From: Adelphocoris suturalis
Lineage: Eukaryota; Arthropoda; Insecta; Hemiptera; Miridae
NCBI GenBank assembly: GCA_030762985.1
Contig: CM061044.1
Span: 12,464,740 to 12,528,739 of the forward strand
DNA: 64,000 bases
Direction of reading: 5' to 3'
Positions 56,895-64,000 of the stretch are shown here, piece by piece (position 1 is the stretch's first letter; each line of letters starts with the position of its first letter). The notes under the pieces were generated by a model. It searched no databases and was not told the origin of the DNA. It saw only the letters and a program-made list of their open reading frames with translations. The position numbers and the translations under genes are program-made.

Positions 56895-57065
56895 CAATCA
56901 GCGTCGACCAATCAATGAAGAAATGACGTTTCAAAACTTCAGCGGCGACCAATGGGGGATAGGCCGTCACTAATGGACCAATAAAGAAGCAAAACGCTGC
57001 AAAAAAAACACAAGAGAACAATCGAATTATAAAGCCCAGCCCCCAGACCCACTTGTAATTTTGTA
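56895..57065 (+). promoter_or_regulatory. CCAAT/TATA promoter-like segment
   Basis: Three CCAAT boxes on the plus strand (56908, 56949 and 56978) precede ATTATAAAG at 57026, with CAGACCCACTTG near 57050 where transcription could begin. This order is typical of a pol II promoter or the U3 part of an LTR. No downstream gene or second LTR was found, so function is open. Confidence 0.3.
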
Positions 57066-57790
57066 TTTTGTACCCACTTGTAATTTGTTTAACTTTGTGA
57101 TATTCCCTTGTCTTTTATTACTATACCAATAATTATAATTATCATTTTTGGTTTGTTTATACTTACTTTTGAAATTGTAAAATTGAGAAAAGGTTACGAA
57201 ATGGATTTATTATCTTATCTATACCCGGGATCTTCAATGATGCTAATTTATTACCGTCGCCATTGACATTCCACTTATATGAGTGGTGTACGCATTCTTG
57301 TATCTTGAGTGTTTAGTAAGGCAGAGAGGGGAGTTACAACAGTCAAGAAAAAGAAAACAATGTGGGTTAGTTGCCTACAGCCGTTACGCCGTATATTTTT
57401 TATAAGGATTATATACGAGTACATACTAGTAAATATTCTTAATTGTACTGTGTTATGTGACAACGGGTGACCAATTGTGAAGAATTGAGTACCCAGTGTC
57501 CAAGCAGAGTTCTGCTACCACTGGAGCAATCTCCAGAAAAATCTTATCTATAAACCTTAACAACATAGAAAATAAGTGGTTAGGAAAATTAAAATAGATT
57601 ATTAAGGGAAAAATAAACTGTGCTTGTTTGAAAAAGGTAAAAAGCAAATGTGCAGTGGAAATAAATAAAGGAAAAATTAGAACCTCTGAGAAAATGGGAA
57701 ATTAACCTAAAATGTAAAAGAAAAGGCACAATGCTGAAAAAGGTAATTAAATTATGCTCAAACCTGACTGTTGACACTGATGCAAAATTC
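57066..57790. other. AT-rich stretch, nothing recognised
   Basis: Short AT-driven frames only. ACCCACTTGTAATTT is duplicated at 57047 and 57072. Confidence 0.3.
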
Positions 57791-57831
57791 AGGTGGTGAA
57801 AATAAATGGAAACTAAACACTTTCACTAAAC

Positions 57832-58137
57832 TTGGTGAAAAGAAAAGGAAAAACGGCATTAGGCTGTATGAAAATCAAGGTGGAAAAAAAATGGAGGGGT
57901 TGGCTTATTAGGCACAAAACTATATGGATGGCTTCAGAGAAGAGAATGGGCAGAGAAATTATTCCCATTACAAAAGGATCCCTTGAAGAGAGAAGGGGGC
58001 AAAACAATATAGCCAACCTTCCAACAGAAAAAACTATCCAAGGCACCACCAAGTCATTTAGAAAGATGTTTGGAGGAAGTACATGGAACCTGGAACAGGG
58101 GATCCATGACAGTTATTTCACCGGCATGATTTCATGA
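57832..58137 (+). other. 101-codon open frame, unknown
   Basis: A lysine- and arginine-rich frame (KVEKKWRGWLIRHKTIW, then ERRGQNNIANL) lies in purine-rich sequence. Codon composition is more protein-like than elsewhere and it might be a retroelement remnant, but no motif can be named. No promoter or splice signals are evident. Confidence 0.2.
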
Positions 58138-58139
58138 GA

Positions 58140-60255
58140 GATTTGGTCATTTGATAGGATGGACATGGCACATGCTGCGCGTATAGCTGAAATAGACATT
58201 TTGTATACTTATTGTCCTAGAAGATCCAAAATTCTACTTCTTCGGTCTACAATTACCGCAGTATAGAAGTTTGAGTTATAGTGCTAATTTCGACTGATCT
58301 TATTTTGTAAATTATGTTACTTTTGAATAAGCTATAATTACTGTCAACAGGTATGGGGAATTCTTCCTGACCAGCCTTTAGATTCTGGTTTTGCTTTTTG
58401 AAAATTATTGTGAAATATTTAGTAATACACCTAATATTCTATGACATATTCACCAGAATCAGACAGTAGGTTTCCTTCAGTTACTTTTGAGTGGTTGTCG
58501 TTTAGGTACATAACATTCTTTAGTAAAACTATCGAAAAGTCCTTTTTGGTATTTTTTATGATTCCTATTCAAAAAACGAACTCTTGTTTGCATTTTTGCA
58601 GACTTAGAGTACCAATTCATTATTGAGGATAAAACGCTTACTTCATGAGAGTTGGTGGCTGGATGGAATATGAGTCACAGGGGATTCCCTTATCCTAACA
58701 GAGGTGATGTCACATCACTGTTGAACTGTTCTTTGGAACGGTTCAGCGAATAAATTTCACTCACTCGCTCTTGCTGATGATTTTATGAAATGACAATTTA
58801 TCATAAACGAATTATTGTTCTTTTCGCTGTCTACAGAATTTACATGGCACCTTTCCATACCCCCGAGTATTTCATTTCTGTGCCAGGGGATTCGCTTTAC
58901 TTAGGGGATTCCACTTCTAAATGTCTCATGAGGGTTACGTTTGAAATTTTTGGATTAATTTAAAGGTTTTAGAAATAAATGGGATTCTTCGCAAGCTTCC
59001 GGCTAAAATCTATGTCACGCATTATAATAAATGGTTCACATCTGATAAATTCTGTTTCTTGTGCTTATATCGGTATTCTGTAGTTAACTACTCCAAATCG
59101 ACCGTGACATCGAAATTCCCGCTCCTTCGAAGAAAAATACCGTTGCCTTTACTTGGGGTTCAATCTTGCTTCTACTGAACCATCTATATGTGACACACCC
59201 ATTGGGAATCGTTCGCTTTCTTTCCGTTCAGCACTATTGTCAGCATTTGTCGAGCTCGTCTACGAAACAATCCATCTATCTCTGCAGCCGTCATCACCAA
59301 AGCCTTGGCCTACTATCTGCGCTTTTTGGAACATACAATTGTACCGAATCATCCATCAGCCAAGCTCGACCTCAATCGAATAAGTATTGGCGGTTTTTTC
59401 GTTCAGCATTGCTAGGAATATAATCTCTGTCAATCCCAAAATATCCCTCCCTGATCCTTCGAGTCATACTGATTCGTAAGTGGTCACTATCACTTCTTGT
59501 TTCTATAATGTTATTTGGAAACATTGTCCTTGTATATATATATATATATATAAACGTTTGGTAAGTGGATTGTCACTATTATCTTTACATGTTGGATTTA
59601 TTGTATGGTGATGTTGGTATTTCCATGCTTCCTTTTTGTTCTCAAAACAAAATTCTGGAAAAAATTACATTCTTAGAGGTCGATCCCTACTCCGATCTCC
59701 GTGAACCCTGAGAATTCTTTGATACCTGCTAATAACAGTCGAATTTTTATATTTGATATTAGTTTCAAATTCGCACATGCGCTAAGACGAGTTTTTTAAA
59801 TTCCATCAAATTCGAATGCGTACATACCAGTTAACGGGAGGTCACCCCCCAATCTTTTCAATAAAATATAGATACAAATAGACTGAATGAGAGGAGCTGG
59901 GCTGGAGACATCCATGGGGGGAAGGGACCATCCATGCTCCATTTTTTTCTAGGGCCAACCCGCATAATCTCCGAAAATATCAAAGAAGTTGGACTGCAGG
60001 TTTATACGGATTAGCCCATACAGGTGTTCCCGGGCACACTCACTGATAGACAGATATCATGCCAACATTTTTCATAATGGTCTGAAACATAGAATGTACG
60101 TTGAAATATTGATTCCTCACCTCCCAAAAGTGATCACATTATCTTTGGTAGACTCGGAAGTAAAAATCGCTCTTAATGTCACGCTGTACTGCTAAGGTTT
60201 GTAAGGAACTGGCCCAGGTTAGTCAGTAGGTATTCTTGAAAAATAATTCGCGGTA
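58140..60255. other. Unannotated stretch
   Basis: No recognisable gene or element. A (TA)n tract lies at 59534-59553. Frames up to 85 codons are unrecognised. Confidence 0.3.
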
Positions 60256-60259
60256 TAGG

Positions 60260-60521
60260 ATAGACAGATAATGGCTGCGCCGACGTCAATTCCTCGGGGA
60301 GGGACCGATCGTGTGCAGCGCGCTCCCTTGGAAGCCAAATGAAACCTTCAGTAGCCGCCGCGTTCTCGGACAGTGCGTTCGTTTTGCTTGATTATCGCCG
60401 GCATCTCTCGAAAAATACGCGACTTCCTCATGCTCGTATTCTGCGTTATTGTGAACAGTCCGCCTGAACTACGGAAATACGACTACCTATCAACATGGTC
60501 TAGAACCAGCTCTGTCATTTA
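60260..60521 (+). promoter_or_regulatory. GC-rich island, possible promoter/5' exon
   Basis: CpG-rich segment with GACAGTGCGTTCG (initiator-like) near 60378 and a good splice-donor match GTGAGT at 60522-60527. There is no long frame; the first ATG at 60494 stops after two codons. This would fit a non-coding first exon on the plus strand, but the evidence is compositional plus one donor-like word. Confidence 0.25.
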
Positions 60522-60714
60522 GTGAGTACAAACCACGCCCTAGGTAATTAACCTTCGAAACCTGTAGTTTTAACCCTTTGTTTTTTATCCCGTTGTTCCT
60601 ACGCAGAGGCGGTGTTTATCCCTGTTCAGTAACGACAGCGTGCCTGGTTTCTTCACCTATTTAAAATTTGTAAAATACCTTGGTCATTACAGCTATAAGC
60701 TATAATTATCTTTT

Positions 60715-61127
60715 AACATGGATATGTTTTTGGGCTGGGGGTCATTCTAAAATTTGCGTAACGACACCAAAATTTGCGACGACCCGGCACTTTAGATTAT
60801 TATTAACTCCAAAAGTGAAGGCTAGGTAGAATTTCTATTGATTTTTCAAGTACAACCAATGAGTTACTAGTGAAGAGTTACTCCCATAGTTTTCATAGTA
60901 GGGAAATCGTTCGCCACTTTTTGGAATGCTCTCATTTTATCACAACATCTCATGACCTCTAAGCCATTGTAGTGTCAAGGAATGCTGATTTATTACTCTA
61001 AGTTATAAACTAATATTGTTTTGTTACCATAATGGAATAATCTTGTGAAAAGAAGGCACTACATGGTTGGTATACAATTGAGTAGTAGGTACCTACTGGT
61101 AAGCAGTAGGTACTAGACATATCCATG
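60715..61127. mobile_element. Family C-type MITE with target duplication
   Basis: The left end AACATGGATATGTTTT and the right end ACATATCCATG are inverted at CATGGATATGT. The flanks are ATCTTTT (60708-60714) and ATCTTTT (61128-61134), a clean 7-bp duplication. Length is 413 bp with no coding sequence. The interior at 60840-61012 is related to 55312-55495 and more distantly to 55977-56090. A 7-9 bp duplication with such TIRs suggests hAT or Mutator-type, undecided. Confidence 0.65.
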
Positions 61128-61139
61128 ATCTTTTGTTTT

Positions 61140-64000
61140 TCCCATCAAGGGAGAAATTAAAATGCTTGAAAAATTTCCAGCATAATGGCATCCAAATGCG
61201 TAATATAGAAACCTCAACATCTTAAATGGATTTATTGTATTTGCTATAGTTTAGTTTAATATTTTTATAATAATTTAAAACTAAACAAATACAATACAAA
61301 CAAATACAATAAATCCAAAACGTAATCACTAAAAATAAATAGGCAAATTTATTTCAACAGATTCCCATAAAACTACCAAAGAAAGATAAGCAGAAATGGG
61401 GACCCCAAGTACATATAGTTAAAGACCCTAACTAAGGTTAATTTAACTAAATAGATAGAAATTATATTAAATACGAATGCTTATAATATACACTTAGATG
61501 CTAAGGACTAATTGTAACTGAGCAATTTCTAATAATGAAACTACAATAACAGTAAACTGCAAACTAAATAACAAATAATAGAGAACAATAATATAACAAT
61601 ATGTCTATTCGTATGTGTAGGTAAGTGTATACATGCATAGTTGTATATGTTCTGTATATACATGTTCAAATATTAATAGCAAACAATATGTATAAACTTG
61701 CCAGATAGCTAAACTTACTTTGCGAATCTCGTAAATCTGATAGCTCCTGAAGAAGCCGTTCGACGAAAGTGCTCGAGCAGAAAGAAAATAAATTGCTTAG
61801 ATTAGTAACAGAGATGATAATTATTTCTTGGACGTATTTAAAACTTAACAATCAACAAACATCACTTATTTACATTCAACTTTTCCTATCAATTCTTTTC
61901 TCTTTGAATTCTAATATAATTGGCTCTTGAATTGTAATTTGTTGTTCCCTTTAACATTCGAATCAGTAAACTTGAGTTGCGGGAATGTTGATAGAAAATG
62001 AAAAATCTGCGGTCAATAGGTTTAACTTAATGAGCGAACCGTTTAGGATGTTTTCGCCCCCGCTTTGTCTGCATCTCAATATTTAAGTTCCATACTTTTT
62101 TAAAAATCTCGATACCTAAGTCTGATACTTTTCGCTTAGAACGGTATACATAATGCATTCATGTATATAATCCCGTGGGGCCTTGTATAAAACACGTCTA
62201 GTTTGCGAAAAATATTTGCAAGATCTTACTATAATGTCACGAAGCGAATCATCAAGGTTTGTTGTTTTATGTGGACAGTAGGGACAATAAGGCATCTGCT
62301 GACACTTGCCACTCCTACAGGTGTCAAGCTTCAGCAGAATATCAATCGATCGTCTACGTTTACAGTCTGATATGCAAAAAATGAGCAAGAATCCTGATTT
62401 TTATGTCGTAATAACTACAACCTTGAATCTCCGATCGATCATTCACAGGTTTTCAGTAAACCAACCTCGATCGCATCTTGTTAGAGAACATGTTCGTTTT
62501 CATGGTGCATCGTTTTGTCGATGCTTTGAGGCCGAAGCTCTATGGCAGTTGTCAAAACTATAAGAAATCGTTGAAATTGGGTCAAATGAACAACTACTAT
62601 TTTATTTACTATAACAAAATGACCAGATAGAAAACGTTAGCTTCTATAAATGAAATTTTATGTATTTTTTGTCAACATTCTTGAGCTTGAACTTGCTTGA
62701 TTCTTGAATTAAGCGTTTCCGTGCTGTACAACCACTGTTTGAGCTTGATTTTGAGTGGCCGTTGGGTCATCGTTCAATGGTTGGTTCAAGCAGATTGTTG
62801 ACTACGGAGGGAGCCACGAATATCTGGGCAGGAATAGCAACATAAACATTGAGAGACTGTTAGCACAAGTGCCAATGTCGTTGAAAGATATCATCATGCA
62901 ACGAGCTATGTTCGCGCTGCAACATTCTTGCCAAAGACGACGTCATTAATTTTTTCATATCTGCCCTTTGCACCAGCCTTGTAGAAATTTTTATTTTATG
63001 CCTTATATCGATGAAAGCACGCTCCTCGGTGCATGCCTGCGGGCCGACAGCATACAATTTTCAGCACGATGCATAAAGATGTTGGACGTTTAAAATGATT
63101 CAATCAGATCCTTATTGCTACGCACCTTCTCAGCAAATGACTTGTCATTGAAAAGAACTTGCCATCCTACTCCACTGTCTGTGTAATTCCATCGTAGTTT
63201 ATTTAACTGACAATAATTAATTAACCATGATAATAGTATTATACATAGTATTAATGCCAAGTATTACTACTTTTATAGTGTGAAATGATTTATACTATGC
63301 AACTGCTACTCTGTTTCACAACCGGTGGAATCCTCGTTCATTTTCTCATTATTTCTGAACATTTGTATTCTTTGAGACTTTCTAATTATATTATTAGAAA
63401 TATTTTTATATATTTTATTATTCGAAACATTACCTATGTTATGTGCGAATGTTATAACTATCATCGAGCTCTTGTAACGGTCATGGGCCTCTACAAATGC
63501 TCAATCAATCCGTCTATCTGATCTTGATGTACAGTACAAACCTCTCTAATATATATAATCGGTAGCTTCATAGATTTGTTGGCGGAAACCCGATCTAACT
63601 CGTGTACCTTGTAGGTTGTCTGATAATGTGGTGGCCATGAATTTCTGTCTGAGATGATAACAACTCCAACTGCTCTTGACCTGTTTTGCTTTTAAACGGC
63701 TTCACCCGCCTCAATTTCTCCTTCAGCCCACTATGGTTTCAGTTTCATCGATTCCTCCCCTCTTATGTTGAAACGGCAAATTGCAGCGGGTTATTATTGA
63801 TTTAGGTGCAGAAGAGGCGGCTAGGTCTCATGCAACCTTCATTATGCATGATGTTAACCATGTCAGACGTCACGGAACCCTGGTAAAGCCACAGCTCAGA
63901 CACACTGAACGTTGGAAGTTATTTCTGAATATTTTACTTTAACAGGTTTTTTACGAGGTATGTTCGAAGAAAACTTTAGTTTTCCGTCATATTTTATAGC
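61140..64000. other. Unannotated terminal stretch
   Basis: AT-rich DNA up to the window edge. The most protein-like frames, 62116-62388 (minus, 90 codons, with several Cys) and 62755-62949 (plus, 64 codons), match nothing I recognise. No repeats shared with the rest of the window were found. Confidence 0.3.

Overview
This window looks like AT-rich animal (most likely insect, possibly hemipteran) nuclear DNA with no complete host protein-coding gene. No open frame exceeds 215 codons. The longest one lies inside a tandem repeat, and most of the others are short frames in AT-rich or repetitive sequence. There are no bacterial gene arrays, operons, rRNA, recognisable tRNA or CRISPR. The organism call rests on style only (AT richness, LINE and Penelope remnants, many diverged interspersed repeats), and the species cannot be named from sequence alone.

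What can be supported is a dense layer of mobile DNA. The dominant family is a non-autonomous element seen at about a dozen places in two subfamilies, called HINE-A and HINE-B here. Each has a 5' end starting AGCGAATTTT and a matching inverted 3' segment ending AAAATTCGCT. A 15-base palindrome GTCATGCTGCATGAC and a T-run follow the 3' segment, and a microsatellite sits in the middle. That is the architecture of Helentron-associated interspersed elements (HINE/DINE-1/mini-me type). Copies sit at 1.05-3.44 kb (tandem array), 4.0, 6.9, 15.0, 26.9, 29.4, 40.6, 41.5, 45.0, 50.7, 55.8 and 56.8 kb. The 50.7 kb copy lies inside another repeat whose uninterrupted relative is at 55.9-56.5 kb, which gives an internal empty-site comparison.

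Other elements: a LINE 3' fragment with a (TAAA)n tail (7.7-8.6 kb, minus); a second LINE remnant with an apparently inverted 5' part (16.9-17.6 kb); a LINE reverse-transcriptase fragment (49.6 kb); and a 5'-truncated Penelope-like element with GIY-YIG remains between about 415-bp inverted terminal repeats (20.98-22.36 kb). Hammerhead-like motifs of the Penelope type also occur at 14.0 and 44.4 kb. There is a mariner-type MITE with TA target duplication (28.49-29.15 kb), a near-perfect 256-bp fold-back (11.4 kb), a possible hAT-like element (37.4-38.1 kb), and a TIR family beginning CATGGATATGT (50.6, 55.9 and 60.7 kb).

Tandem repeats include a 530-bp duplication (22.75-23.8 kb), a 242-bp higher-order repeat followed by a 290-bp repeat (39.2-40.4 kb), and a 110-bp minisatellite at two loci (5.6 and 43.1 kb). 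Several GC-richer islands (3.5, 6.5, 12.6, 22.4, 32.6, 48.3 and 60.3 kb) stand out from the AT-rich background. They may be first exons, promoters or conserved non-coding elements of a large-intron gene, but only the 12.8 kb island has a short open frame ending at a plausible splice donor. The long stretches between these features hold nothing I can recognise.
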